Positions 1-9,031 of a DNA stretch of 64,000 bases are shown here, piece after piece. Location: positions 310,001 to 374,000 of the forward strand of contig CAWGEV010000007.1 in assembly GCA_963821705.1 (NCBI GenBank), read 5' to 3'. The notes beneath the pieces are model-generated. The model saw only the letters and a program-made list of their open reading frames with translations. It searched no databases and was not told where the DNA came from. This DNA comes from DASUPK01 sp963821705. GTDB lineage: Bacteria > Actinomycetota > Thermoleophilia > Solirubrobacterales > 70-9. A program made the position numbers and the translations under genes. Numbering within the stretch: position 1 is the stretch's first letter; the number at the start of each line of letters is the position of its first letter.

Positions 1-486
1 CCCGCCAAGCGGGAGGCCCTCGGCTCCGGCCTGAAGGAGGTCTTCGAGGTCGAGGAGGTGCCCACCGACCAGCTCGATCCCGGCGGCACCGACGGCGTCG
101 GCGTCTTCGGCTACCTCGACTCCGACCTCGAGCGAGGCTTCCGCCTTCGACTTCGGGACACCGACGTCCTGGACGAGGCGCTCGCCGATCGCTCGGAGGC
201 GTACCTGACGCTGGACGCCGCGATCCTCGAGGAGCTCGTCCTGAAGGGGATCCTCGGGATGACCACCGACGACATCGCCGCGAAGCGCGGCATCGGGTAC
301 ACGCCGAGCATCGGCGAGGTCCTGGCCAAGCTCGACGCCGGCGACTACCAGGCCGCCTTCCTGCTGCGCCCCACGCCGGTCGAGCAGGTCCGCGCCGTCG
401 CCGCGGCCGGCGAGACGATGCCCCCGAAGTCGACCTACTTCTTCCCCAAGCTCCTCACCGGGATCGTCTTCAACCCTCTCAGCTGA
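1..486 (+). CDS. DUF1015 family protein, C-terminal part
   Basis: The frame is open from the first base of the window, so the N-terminal part lies outside it. About 161 residues are visible. The end carries MPPKSTYFFPKLLTGIVFNP, the typical closing motif of DUF1015 (SerC-like) proteins, and an upstream LLRPTPVEQV segment also fits that family. The biochemical role of DUF1015 is not established; it is a conserved cytoplasmic protein often found beside serine or central metabolism genes. The stop at 484-486 overlaps, tail to tail, the stop of the short minus-strand VOC remnant. Family assignment is confident; function is unknown. Confidence 0.88.
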   Translation, partial: PAKREALGSGLKEVFEVEEVPTDQLDPGGTDGVGVFGYLDSDLERGFRLRLRDTDVLDEALADRSEAYLTLDAAILEELVLKGILGMTTDDIAAKRGIGYTPSIGEVLAKLDAGDYQAAFLLRPTPVEQVRAVAAAGETMPPKSTYFFPKLLTGIVFNPLS

Positions 487-625
487 CCTCGCCCAGCTGG
501 ATCCGGTTGCCCTCCGGATCGGACACGAGCAGCCTGCGCGTGCCGCCCAGAAACCGCTCGTACCAGTCGAGAGCCGCCTCGAGGTCGGCAACCGCGATCC
601 CGACGAAGAGAACGTTGACCGTCAA
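479..625 (-). pseudogene. Internally deleted VOC/glyoxalase-fold remnant (48 codons)
   Basis: A TTG start at 625 has a very strong ribosome binding site, AAGGAGG, five bases upstream. The 48 residues begin with NVLFVGIAVADLEAALDWYE, the first strand and helix of a vicinal-oxygen-chelate domain, and end with DPEGNRIQLGEV, the last strand and metal-ligand segment. Normal VOC domains are about 110-130 residues, so some 65-75 residues between the two halves are missing and the frame is kept. It cannot form a complete VOC fold. I read it as a gene shrunk by an in-frame internal deletion that kept its start signals. It is convergent with the DUF1015 gene and divergent from the adenosyltransferase gene. 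Confidence 0.72.
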
Positions 626-640
626 TCGAGCCTCCTTGGA

Positions 641-646
641 TATCGT
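641..646 (+). promoter_or_regulatory. Probable -10 box (TATCGT) of a leaderless promoter
   Basis: TATCGT ends six bases before the ATG at 653, so transcription would begin at or next to the start codon. No Shine-Dalgarno sequence lies between. The same arrangement recurs before several other genes in this window. Confidence 0.4.
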
Positions 647-652
647 CGTCTC

Positions 653-1222
653 ATGGCGAAGATCTACACGCGCAAGGGCGACGATGGCACGACGAGCCTC
701 TGGTACGGCGGGCGAGTCGCGAAGACCGACAGCCGGACCGAGGCGTACGGCTCGATCGACGAGGCCAACTCCGCGCTCGGCGTCGCGCGCGCCCTCTGCA
801 AGGCCGACAACCAGACCGACCTCCACGCCACCATCCTCTCCCTCCAGCAGGACCTCTTCGTGGCCGGCGCCGAGCTGGCGACGTCGCCCGAGGCCGCGGA
901 TCGCCTCCAGGACGGCGTCAGCCGCATCACCGACGGGATGGTCGAGGCGCTCGAGGTGGACATCGACCGCTACATGAACCAGGTCGACCTGCCGCCCCAC
1001 TTCGTCATCCCCGGCGGCACCGAGCTGTCGGCGGCGCTCGACGTCGCCCGAACGGCGATCCGCAGGGCCGAGCGCCGCGTCGTCGAGCTCCGCGACTCCG
1101 ACGGACTCGCCTCCGAGGCCGTCCTCCGCTACCTCAACCGGGCCTCCGACCTGGCCTTCGCCCTGGCCCGCTTCGCCGACGAGCCCAACCCGCAGATGTT
1201 CGAAGGAAGGGAGGGCGCCTGA
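653..1222 (+). CDS. Cob(I)alamin adenosyltransferase, PduO type
   Basis: This 189-residue protein should transfer the adenosyl group of ATP to cob(I)alamin to form adenosylcobalamin (EC 2.5.1.17). The N-terminal YTRKGDDGTTSL is the ATP-binding signature of the PduO family. RTAIRRAERRVV and YLNRASDLAFALAR are the conserved helices of the five-helix bundle that carry the ATP and cobalamin contacts. Length matches the family. The insertion around residues 100-120 (MNQVDLPPHFVIPGG) is normal for the type. The ATG at 653 has no Shine-Dalgarno but has a close -10 box. The stop overlaps the start of the OsmC gene (TGATG), suggesting co-transcription. The cofactor could serve a B12-dependent mutase encoded elsewhere. 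Confidence 0.92.
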   Translation: MAKIYTRKGDDGTTSLWYGGRVAKTDSRTEAYGSIDEANSALGVARALCKADNQTDLHATILSLQQDLFVAGAELATSPEAADRLQDGVSRITDGMVEALEVDIDRYMNQVDLPPHFVIPGGTELSAALDVARTAIRRAERRVVELRDSDGLASEAVLRYLNRASDLAFALARFADEPNPQMFEGREGA

Positions 1223-1633
1223 TGGCGAAGACCGCGGTCGCCCGCCGGCGCGCAGGGTGGCTACCGGCACGAGATCGAGATCCGCGATCACCGCCTGATC
1301 GCCGACGAGCTCGAGGAGGACGGCGGCACGGATCAGGGCCCCACCCCGACCGAGCTCTTGGCCGCCGCGCTGGCGAGCTGCACGGCGATGACGATCGAGA
1401 TGTACGCCGACCGCAAGGGATGGGATCTCGGGGAGGTCGAGGTCGCCGCTCACTTCACCAGGGCGACGAGTGACACCCCGCCGCGCTTCAAGGTCGAGAT
1501 GAGGATCCCGGCCGAGCTCAGCGACGACCAGCGCGATCGCATCGTCGTGATCGCGCACAAGTGTCCCGTTCACCGGGCCCTCCTCGCCGACGGCGTAGAG
1601 ATCGACGACTCGCTCGAGCTGATCGGGGCGTAG
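1222..1633 (+). pseudogene. OsmC family peroxide/thiol protein, frameshifted near the N-terminus
   Basis: OsmC-family proteins reduce organic hydroperoxides with a pair of cysteines. The ATG at 1222 overlaps the adenosyltransferase stop and encodes MAKTAVA, then the frame is lost. From about 1244 the next frame gives GYRHEIEIRDHRLIADELEE, then PTPTELLAAALASCTAMTIE with the first catalytic Cys, and later VIAHKCPVHRAL with the second. No ATG, GTG or TTG opens that second frame before a TTG at 1358, which would remove the first third of the domain. Removing one C from the CCC at 1241-1243 joins the two parts into a normal protein of about 136 residues. It is either a sequencing error or a recent inactivation; both cysteines survive. 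Confidence 0.8.
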
Positions 1634-1635
1634 CC

Positions 1636-2448
1636 GTGGACCTCGGGCTCAGCGGCCGCGCCTGCGTCGTGACCGGGGCCAGCCGCGGGATCGGCCGCGC
1701 GACCGCCCGAATGCTCTGCGCCGAGGGCGCCGACGTCCTCCTCGTGGCCCGGACCGAGGACCGGCTGCTCGAGGCCGCGGACGAGTGCGCCGCGGCCGGC
1801 GAGGCCGCGAACGGCCGCGCCGAGTCCCTCGTCGCCGACATCACCGACCCCGAGGCGGCCGAGCGGATCGCCGCGGAGGCGAACGAACGCCTCGGCCAAC
1901 TGGACGTGCTGGTCAACAACGCGGGCACGGCCAAGTGGCGAGATCTCGACGACGTCCCGGACGAGGACTGGTACGAGGCCTGGGAGCTGAACGTGATGGC
2001 GCCGATGAGGCTGATGCGCGCGGCCGCTCCCGCGATGCGCGAGCGCGGCTGGGGCCGGATCGTCAACGTCTCCAGCACCGCCGGCAAGCGCCCCTCCGCC
2101 TCGATGCCCGAGTACTCCGTCGCCAAGGCGGCCGAGCTCTCGCTCTCCCGGCTGTTCGCGGACCGCTACGCGCGGCACGGTGTCCTGATCAACGCGATCT
2201 GCCCCGGCCCCGTCAAGTCCGAGCTCTGGATGGACGAGGGCGGCCTGCTGGATCAGTCGAAGGAGCTCTCCGGGCACTCGAGCAGGGACGAGGCGCTGGA
2301 GGCCGCCGGATCGAAGCGGCCGATCGGGCGGCTGGCCGAGCCGGAGGAGATCGCAGGCGCGATCGTCTTCCTCTGCTCCGAGCACGCCTCCTACACCTCC
2401 GGAGCGGCCTGGAGCGTCGATGGCGGAACCGTCCAAGTCATCATCTGA
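1636..2448 (+). CDS. Short-chain dehydrogenase/reductase (SDR)
   Basis: This is a 270-residue classical SDR. TGASRGIG near residue 13 is the NAD(P)-binding glycine motif, NNAG near residue 95 stabilises the central sheet, and the Ser of VNVSS with YSVAK near residue 157 supplies the catalytic Ser-Tyr-Lys. The C-terminal CPGPVKSELW and SGAAWSVDGG are typical of FabG-like oxidoreductases. The substrate cannot be read from the sequence; 3-oxoacyl or sugar/alcohol substrates are possible. A GTG start at 1636, two bases after the OsmC stop, is chosen because it places the first strand correctly. The 3' end overlaps the NUDIX gene by 29 bases. Confidence 0.9.
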   Translation: MDLGLSGRACVVTGASRGIGRATARMLCAEGADVLLVARTEDRLLEAADECAAAGEAANGRAESLVADITDPEAAERIAAEANERLGQLDVLVNNAGTAKWRDLDDVPDEDWYEAWELNVMAPMRLMRAAAPAMRERGWGRIVNVSSTAGKRPSASMPEYSVAKAAELSLSRLFADRYARHGVLINAICPGPVKSELWMDEGGLLDQSKELSGHSSRDEALEAAGSKRPIGRLAEPEEIAGAIVFLCSEHASYTSGAAWSVDGGTVQVII

Positions 2449-2998
2449 TCTGAGCAGGCTCCTGCTCGAGCCCGCGGAGGCGGAGCTCCTCGACGCCCAC
2501 GGCCGCACCGAGGCCGCGGTGCTGGTCGCGATGCACGGCTGGCCCGAGAACCCCGGCCTCGTCTTCACGGAGCGACGCTCGGACCTGAAGCGCCACGCCG
2601 GCGAGATCTCGTTCCCCGGCGGCCGGCGCGACGACGGCGAGGAGCTCCTCGACACCGCGCTCCGCGAGGCGCAGGAGGAGATCGGCCTCTCGCCCGACAA
2701 CGTCGAGGTCGCGGGCGCGCTGCCGCCGATCGGCACCTTCGTCACCAACTACAAGGTCCACCCCTTCGTCGGGCTGATCAAGGAGGGAATGCGGTTCGAG
2801 CCCAACCCGACGGAGGTCGAGAGCGTGCTGGTCGCGTCACTCGACGACCTTGCCGCTGCCTACGGCAGGCGCCGCCTGGTCCGCCGCGGCGTGCCGATCA
2901 AGACAGACACGTACCTGATCTCGGACAAGCTGATCTGGGGCGCGACGGCCCGGATCCTCGGGGACCTGTTCGAGCATCTCGGGCGGCCGCTGCGATGA
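2420..2998 (+). CDS. NUDIX hydrolase, CoA pyrophosphatase type
   Basis: The 192-residue protein carries a full Nudix box, GGRRDDGEELLDTALREAQE followed by EIGL, at about residues 68-91, preceded by RHAGEISFPGG. The latter resembles the extended signature of the NudL/YeaB group, which cleaves the pyrophosphate of CoA and its derivatives. The C-terminal TYLISDKLIWGATARILGDL also fits that group. It is probably cytoplasmic and Mg-dependent. The ATG lies inside the end of the SDR gene, so translation is likely coupled. Assignment to the CoA pyrophosphatase branch is inferred from similarity of signature; another dinucleotide or pyrophosphate substrate remains possible. Confidence 0.87.
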   Translation: MAEPSKSSSDLSRLLLEPAEAELLDAHGRTEAAVLVAMHGWPENPGLVFTERRSDLKRHAGEISFPGGRRDDGEELLDTALREAQEEIGLSPDNVEVAGALPPIGTFVTNYKVHPFVGLIKEGMRFEPNPTEVESVLVASLDDLAAAYGRRRLVRRGVPIKTDTYLISDKLIWGATARILGDLFEHLGRPLR

Positions 2999-3028
2999 GT
3001 TTCGGCCTCGGAACTCGTCTATAGGGAC

Positions 3029-3667
3029 ATGGCCAAGGTGAGAGTTCACATCGCGATCTCGCTGGACGGGTACGTGGCAGGTCCGAGCCAGAGCGAGGAG
3101 AACCCGCTGGGGGTGGGCGGCGACCAGCTTCATGGGTGGGCATTCGAGCTCAGGGCCTGGCGCGAGCCACACGGCATGGAGGGCGGCGAGGACAACGTGA
3201 GCGGCGCGATCGTCGAGGAGGCGAACGACAACGTCGGCGCAGAGATCATGGGGCGCGGCAAGTTCGGCCCTCCCGGCGGCGGCCCATGGGGCGATGACCC
3301 GTGGCCCGGCTGGTGGGGCGAGGATCCGCCCTTCCGCAAGCCGGTGTTCGTGGTGACTCACCACGAGCGCGAGCCCCTGACGCTCTCCGACACCACCTTC
3401 ACCTTCGTCGCCGACGGGATCGAATCGGCACTCGCGCAAGCGCGGAAGGCCGCCGGCGGCAAGGACGTCTTCATCGGCGGTGGCGCCGAGATCATCAACC
3501 AGTACCTGGCGGCAGGACTGGTGGACGAGATCGAGCTGCACGTCGTCCCGATCCTCCTGGGCGGCGGCGAGCGCCTCTTCGAGAACGTCGGCGATCTCGC
3601 GCTCGAACAGCTCCGCGCGGTCGAGGCGCCCGGGGTTGCGCACCTCAAGTACCGTGTCGTGAAGTGA
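3029..3667 (+). CDS. Dihydrofolate reductase family protein (RibD C-terminal domain)
   Basis: The protein is 212 residues. It begins AKVRVHIAISLDGYVAGP, the signature of the RibD-C/YyaP-type reductase-like family, and ends with KDVFIGGGAEIINQYLAAGL and DEIELHVVPILLGGGERLF, which form the NADPH-binding half of the dihydrofolate-reductase fold. A Gly/Pro/Trp-rich insertion (about residues 80-100, GPPGGGPWGDDPWPGWWG) lengthens one loop. The family includes uncharacterised reductases found in many actinobacteria; it is not a housekeeping DHFR or full RibD. TATAGG lies three bases before the ATG, so leaderless expression is likely. Confidence 0.87.
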   Translation: MAKVRVHIAISLDGYVAGPSQSEENPLGVGGDQLHGWAFELRAWREPHGMEGGEDNVSGAIVEEANDNVGAEIMGRGKFGPPGGGPWGDDPWPGWWGEDPPFRKPVFVVTHHEREPLTLSDTTFTFVADGIESALAQARKAAGGKDVFIGGGAEIINQYLAAGLVDEIELHVVPILLGGGERLFENVGDLALEQLRAVEAPGVAHLKYRVVK

Positions 3668-3692
3668 GTGGCGCGGCCTCCTACCGGCCGTC

Positions 3693-4181
3693 TCAAACGG
3701 CCAGAAGGCCGCTCACCTCACCCGCCGTTCGCGCCGCCCATCCCGGCGCATCCCGCGCCTCGCTGAGGAGCGCGACCGGGATCCGCCAGGTCTCCCCCGC
3801 GCGCTCGACGATCCGGCGGCCGGAGGCCAGCACCGCAGGGTCGACGCCCCCGACGGACTCGTAGGCGAATCCCCGGACCGGGCTGTCCACCAGCTTCTCG
3901 AGCAGCCGCTCGAGACGAGGGCCGTGGATCGCCTCGACGGCCGCAGGATCCCCCGCCGCCGAACCGAGCAGCCAGACCACCACCGCGACGTCGCCGCAAA
4001 GCTCGAGGACCGTCCCGGGCCGGTCCGGATCCGCCTCCGACGGCTCGATGCCAGCGGCCTCGATCGCGGCGAGGCCGGCCTCATCCCTGCTCGTTCCCCG
4101 GACCTGCCAGCCGAGCGCCGCCAGCTCCCCGCCGAGCTCCCGGCCGCGGCAGCCGCAGCCGACGATCAGCCCGCGGGCCAA
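3693..4181 (-). CDS. Rossmann-fold NAD(P)-binding protein, epimerase-like
   Basis: The 162-residue protein opens with GLIVGCGCRGRELGGELAAL, a variant glycine-rich dinucleotide-binding motif. WQVRGTSRDEAGL follows at the end of the second strand, as in short NAD(P)-dependent epimerase-like proteins, and VVVWLLGSAAG corresponds to the fourth strand. The C-terminal catalytic half of a normal epimerase is missing, so it may be a minimal Rossmann protein that acts as a sensor or partner. It uses a TTG start immediately after the stop of the upstream membrane-protein gene, so the two form an operon. Function unknown. Confidence 0.7.
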   Translation of the reverse strand: MARGLIVGCGCRGRELGGELAALGWQVRGTSRDEAGLAAIEAAGIEPSEADPDRPGTVLELCGDVAVVVWLLGSAAGDPAAVEAIHGPRLERLLEKLVDSPVRGFAYESVGGVDPAVLASGRRIVERAGETWRIPVALLSEARDAPGWAARTAGEVSGLLAV

Positions 4182-4496
4182 CTACTCATCGTCGAGTCCG
4201 CCGCCCTCCGCGAACGGCCCGCGCCCTCGCGCGCGGATCGCCTGGTCCTCGGCGGCCTGGCGCTGGACGTCCGCCTCGGTGATCTCCTTCGCGCCCCGCT
4301 TCCGGCGCAGCGCGTTCTGCGCCTCGATCATCTGGCGGACGTCGTCGACCTCGTTCTGGGCCTCGACCTCCGGCGAGCGGGTCGGCTTCCAGTCGAGGAA
4401 GTCCGCGACGCTGTTCCCCTCGAACAGGCGCGCCAGAGCGACCATGATCACGAAGAGGAGGACGAGAAGCCCGAGGGTGAGGGCAATGAAGACCAT
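4182..4496 (-). CDS. Small single-pass membrane protein
   Basis: About 104 residues from the ATG at 4496: an N-terminal transmembrane helix (FIALTLGLLVLLFVIMVALA), then a hydrophilic, charged tail with probable coiled-coil character around EVEAQNEVDDVRQMIEAQNA and a basic/acidic C-terminus. An upstream GTG-type extension to 4538 is possible but would overlap the start of the divergent thiolase gene. It lies directly upstream of the Rossmann-fold gene. I do not recognise a family; it looks like a conserved hypothetical inner-membrane anchor. Confidence 0.65.
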   Translation of the reverse strand: MVFIALTLGLLVLLFVIMVALARLFEGNSVADFLDWKPTRSPEVEAQNEVDDVRQMIEAQNALRRKRGAKEITEADVQRQAAEDQAIRARGRGPFAEGGGLDDE

Positions 4497-4525
4497 CTCC
4501 CGCCCGGAGGCTACAGTCCTCGACC

Positions 4526-5731
<1,206 letters not shown>

Positions 5732-5773
5732 AGCTACTTCCCTGCTGTGTCGCGCTCCGATAGCCTCGCTGCG

Positions 5774-6577
5774 ATGCCCATGCCCGAGCTCACCAGCGTC
5801 GACGGCCAGATCGTTCCCACCACGGAGGCGCGCGTGCCCGCCTCCGATGACGGGCTCCAGCGTGGCGACGGCGTCTTCGAGGTGATCCGCCTCTACGCCG
5901 GCAGGCCCTTCGCGCTCGCCGAGCATCTGGACCGGCTGGAGCGGTCGGCAGCGGCGATCGAGCTCCCCGTCGAGCGCGGAGCTCTCGAGGGCGAGATCTC
6001 GGCTCTGCTGGACGAGTTCGGCGAGCACGAGGCCCAGCTCCGGCTCGTGGTCACGCGCGGCGGGCGCCGGCTCGCGTTCACCGAGAACCTTCCCGACTAC
6101 GCCGGCTGGGAGAACGTCAAACTCGCCACGGTCACCTACTCCCCGAGCGTGATCCTGAACGGCGTCAAGTCTCTCTCCTACGCGGCGAACATGGAGGCCA
6201 CCCGGCTCGCCAAGGGTCGCGGAGCGGACGAGGCGTTGCTGGTGCGCCCGGACGGCGTCGTGCTCGAGGCGCCAACCTCGACGATCTTCTGGGTCAGCGA
6301 CGGCGAGCTGCGCACGCCCTCCCTCGAGGTCGGCATCCTCGCTTCGATCACCCGCGAGCAGCTGGTGCGCGAGCTGGACGTGAGCGAGGGCGAATACCGG
6401 ATCGACGAGCTGCTCACTGCTCAAGAGGTATTCATCGCCTCGACCGTGCGCGAGGTTCAGCCCGTGTCCGAGATCGACGGCCGGGAGTTCTCGCAGGACG
6501 GTGATCGGACCCGCGAGGCGATCGAGACCTTCGGCCACGTGTTGGCCCAGGAGATGAGGGCCGCGGCCAAAGGTTGA
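5774..6577 (+). CDS. Class IV pyridoxal-phosphate aminotransferase
   Basis: A member of the branched-chain/D-amino-acid aminotransferase and aminodeoxychorismate lyase fold. SVDGQIVPTTEARVPASDDG and RGDGVFEVIRLY form the N-terminal domain. Lys in NGVKSLSYAANMEATRLAKG is the probable PLP Schiff-base lysine. The segment ADEALLVRPDGVVLEAPTST and GILASITREQLV are the phosphate-binding and C-terminal signatures. The start is placed at the ATG at 5774; a GTG at 5747 would add nine non-conserved residues. Substrate cannot be set from sequence. A GATAGC box lies nine bases before the ATG. Confidence 0.88.
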   Translation: MPMPELTSVDGQIVPTTEARVPASDDGLQRGDGVFEVIRLYAGRPFALAEHLDRLERSAAAIELPVERGALEGEISALLDEFGEHEAQLRLVVTRGGRRLAFTENLPDYAGWENVKLATVTYSPSVILNGVKSLSYAANMEATRLAKGRGADEALLVRPDGVVLEAPTSTIFWVSDGELRTPSLEVGILASITREQLVRELDVSEGEYRIDELLTAQEVFIASTVREVQPVSEIDGREFSQDGDRTREAIETFGHVLAQEMRAAAKG

Positions 6578-6591
6578 GCTGATCCAGGCCC

Positions 6592-7767
6592 TTGGACTTC
6601 CAGCTCACAGACGAGCAGCGCCTGATCTCCGAGAGCGCCCGTGAGTTCTGCGACAAGGAGATCGCCCCACGGGTCCGCGACAACGACCGCGCCGCGCGCT
6701 TCGACCGCGAGCTGGCCTCCAAGCTCGGCGATATGGGCTACCTCGGCGCCCCGGTGGCGGAGGAATACGGCGGGCGCGGTCTCGACTACCTGAGCTATGC
6801 GCTGATCGTCGAGCAGGTCGGGCGGGTCGACTCCTCGGCACGGACGGTCGTCTCGGTCCAGACCTCCCTGGTGGCGGGGTCGATCGAGAAATGGGGAACC
6901 GAGGACCAGAAGCGCGAATGGCTTCCACGTCTCTGCTCGGGCGAGGCGCTCGGCTGCTTCGGCCTGACCGAGCCGGACGCCGGGTCCGACCCGGCGAGCA
7001 TGCGGACCCGCGCGACCAAGACCGACTCCGGCTGGACGATCACCGGCAACAAGATGTGGATCTCGATGGGCAACGTCGCCGAGCTCGCCTTGATCTTCGC
7101 CCAGACCGATCCCGAGAAGAAGCACCGCGGCCTCGCCTGCTTCCTCGTCCCCACCGCGAACGAGGGCTACAGCTCCCAGGAGATCCACGGCAAGCTCGGA
7201 CTTCGCGCCTCCGACACCGCCGAGATCTCCCTCGACGAGGTGACGGTCCCGGACGAAGCGCTGCTCGGCGAGGTCGGCGACGGCTTCAAGATCGCGATGA
7301 GCTCCCTCGACAACGGCCGCTACAGCGTCGCCGCGGGCTGCGTCGGGATCTGCGACGGGTGCGTCGACGCCTCGGTCGCCTACGCGAAGGAGCGCAAGCA
7401 GTTCGGGGTTCCGATCGCGAGCTTCCAGCTCGTCCAGGAGCTGATCGCCGACATGATCGTGAAGCGGGACGCCGCCCGGATGCTGGTCTACCGGGCCGGC
7501 GACCTCAAGGACCGCGGTGTCCGCAACACCGTCGAGACCTCGATCGCGAAGTACTACGCGACCGAGGCTGCGGTCGACTGCGCCAACTCGGCGATCCAGG
7601 TCCACGGCGGCTCCGGCTACGTCGACGACTACCCCGTCGAGCGCTACCTGCGCGATGCCCGCGTCACCACGCTGTACGAGGGCACCTCCCAGATACACAA
7701 GCTGATCATCGGGAGGGACGCGACCGGAATCAACGCTCTGATCCCTCTTTCGGCGGGCGACTCGTAG
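6592..7767 (+). CDS. Acyl-CoA dehydrogenase
   Basis: A 391-residue FAD enzyme that oxidises acyl-CoA to the 2-enoyl-CoA. The family signatures are clear: CFGLTEPDAGSDPASMRTRA, WISMGNVAELALIFAQTD and the C-terminal IQVHGGSGYVDDYPVERYLR and YEGTSQIHKLIIGR, where the Glu of YEGTSQ is the usual catalytic base position. FGVPIASFQLVQELIADM is the FAD/dimer segment. It reads as a short/branched-chain type. Start is TTG at 6592, 15 bases after the aminotransferase stop. It sits between thiolase and 3-hydroxyacyl-CoA dehydrogenase genes. Confidence 0.94.
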   Translation: MDFQLTDEQRLISESAREFCDKEIAPRVRDNDRAARFDRELASKLGDMGYLGAPVAEEYGGRGLDYLSYALIVEQVGRVDSSARTVVSVQTSLVAGSIEKWGTEDQKREWLPRLCSGEALGCFGLTEPDAGSDPASMRTRATKTDSGWTITGNKMWISMGNVAELALIFAQTDPEKKHRGLACFLVPTANEGYSSQEIHGKLGLRASDTAEISLDEVTVPDEALLGEVGDGFKIAMSSLDNGRYSVAAGCVGICDGCVDASVAYAKERKQFGVPIASFQLVQELIADMIVKRDAARMLVYRAGDLKDRGVRNTVETSIAKYYATEAAVDCANSAIQVHGGSGYVDDYPVERYLRDARVTTLYEGTSQIHKLIIGRDATGINALIPLSAGDS

Positions 7768-7795
7768 TCCGCATCCCGGGCGCGAAGCGGAGGAG

Positions 7796-8989
7796 ATGCG
7801 GGTGAACGTCGGAGTCGTCGGGGCCGGCACGATGGGCGCGGGGATCGCCCAGATCGCGGCGCTCGGCGGCTACGAGACGAGCCTCTACGAGATCGACCAG
7901 AAGGCTCTCGAGCGCGGTCTGGAGATGCTGCGCAACGGCCTGCGGCGAGGCGCCGAGCGCGGGCGCTGGACGGAGACCGAGGCCAAGGAAGCGCTCGCGC
8001 GGGTCCGGGGCGACACGCTGATCGAGACCCTCAAGGGCTGCCAGATCGCGATCGAGGCCGCGCCCGAGGACCTCGACCTGAAGCGGAACCTGTTCGAGCG
8101 GCTGGCCTCCGTCTGCGGCCCGGAGGCCGTTCTCGCCACCAACACCTCATCGCTCTCGGTGACGGCGATCGCCTCCGGGATCGACCGGCCGGAGCGGATC
8201 GTCGGAATGCACTTCTTCAACCCGCCGGCGCTGATGCAGCTCGTGGAGGTGGTGGCCGGCGACGAGAGCGGCGAGGCGGCGCTCGAGCTCACCACAGAGG
8301 TGGCGAAAGGCATGGGCCGGACGCCGATCCGCGCCCGCGACTCGGTCGGCTTCGTCGCCAACCGCTGCGTCCGGCCCTTCTTCCTCGAGTCGCTGCGGAT
8401 GCTCGGCGAGGGGGTCGCCCCGCACGACGAGATCGATCGCATCGTCCGCCTCGGTGCTGGGCTCCGGATGGGCCCCTTCGAGCTGATGGACCTGATCGGC
8501 ATCGACGTCAACTTCGCCGTCGCCAAGTCGTTCTTCGAGCAGTCGTTCGGCGAGCCGCGCTGGCGACCGACGATGATCCACGAGCGAATGGTCGCCTCGG
8601 GTCGGCTGGGCCGGAAGACGGGTCGCGGCTTCTACACCTACGAGAGGGAGACGCCCCACCGGCCACGTGACCCGGACGTGCGGGGCGAGCGCCCGATCTT
8701 CGACGAGGAGACGCTCGAGGAGATCGCCGGCGAGAACGCCGCGCTGGTCCTGACGCGCCTCGGCGCCACGATCGCCAACGAGGCCTGCTTCGCCCTCGGG
8801 GAGCGCGTCGCCTCCGCCGACGACATCAATACGGCGATGCGCCTCGGCTACAACTGGCCGATCGGCCCGCTCGAATGGGGGGAGCGGCTGGGATGGAGCC
8901 GGGCGCTCGGCTTCCTCGAGGAGCTCAGGGAGCTCCAGGGCGAGGCCTACCGGCCGGCGCCCGCCCTGCGCGAGTTCGCCTCCTCCTGA
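7796..8989 (+). CDS. 3-hydroxyacyl-CoA dehydrogenase
   Basis: A 397-residue enzyme oxidising 3-hydroxyacyl-CoA with NAD. The N-terminal VGVVGAGTMGAGIAQIAAL is the dinucleotide-binding motif. VLATNTSSLSVTAIA and IVGMHFFNPPALMQLVEVV contain the catalytic Ser/His region, and SVGFVANRCVRPFFLE marks the start of the C-terminal domain. Two C-terminal 3HCDH domains are present (about 190-290 and 300-395), giving the longer actinobacterial form. A GGAGG-like site precedes the ATG. It is probably the last gene of the acyl-CoA operon. Confidence 0.93.
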   Translation: MRVNVGVVGAGTMGAGIAQIAALGGYETSLYEIDQKALERGLEMLRNGLRRGAERGRWTETEAKEALARVRGDTLIETLKGCQIAIEAAPEDLDLKRNLFERLASVCGPEAVLATNTSSLSVTAIASGIDRPERIVGMHFFNPPALMQLVEVVAGDESGEAALELTTEVAKGMGRTPIRARDSVGFVANRCVRPFFLESLRMLGEGVAPHDEIDRIVRLGAGLRMGPFELMDLIGIDVNFAVAKSFFEQSFGEPRWRPTMIHERMVASGRLGRKTGRGFYTYERETPHRPRDPDVRGERPIFDEETLEEIAGENAALVLTRLGATIANEACFALGERVASADDINTAMRLGYNWPIGPLEWGERLGWSRALGFLEELRELQGEAYRPAPALREFASS

Positions 8990-9014
8990 GGAGGCCGAGG
9001 CTGCAGGGCTCCGG

Positions 9015-9031
9015 CCCGGCCGCGCGCCGGG
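9015..9031. terminator. GC-rich hairpin between convergent genes
   Basis: CCCGGC and GCCGGG form a perfect six-base stem around CGCGC, in the 42-base gap between the convergent 3-hydroxyacyl-CoA dehydrogenase and trxB genes. There is no T-run, so a bidirectional terminator role is only suggested by position. Confidence 0.35.

Noticed and set aside
1201..1230. CTGATGGCGAAG at the adenosyltransferase/OsmC junction resembling the dispersed repeat tail
   Set aside because: It lacks the hairpin and is explained by the stop/start overlap and an ordinary Met-Ala-Lys start.
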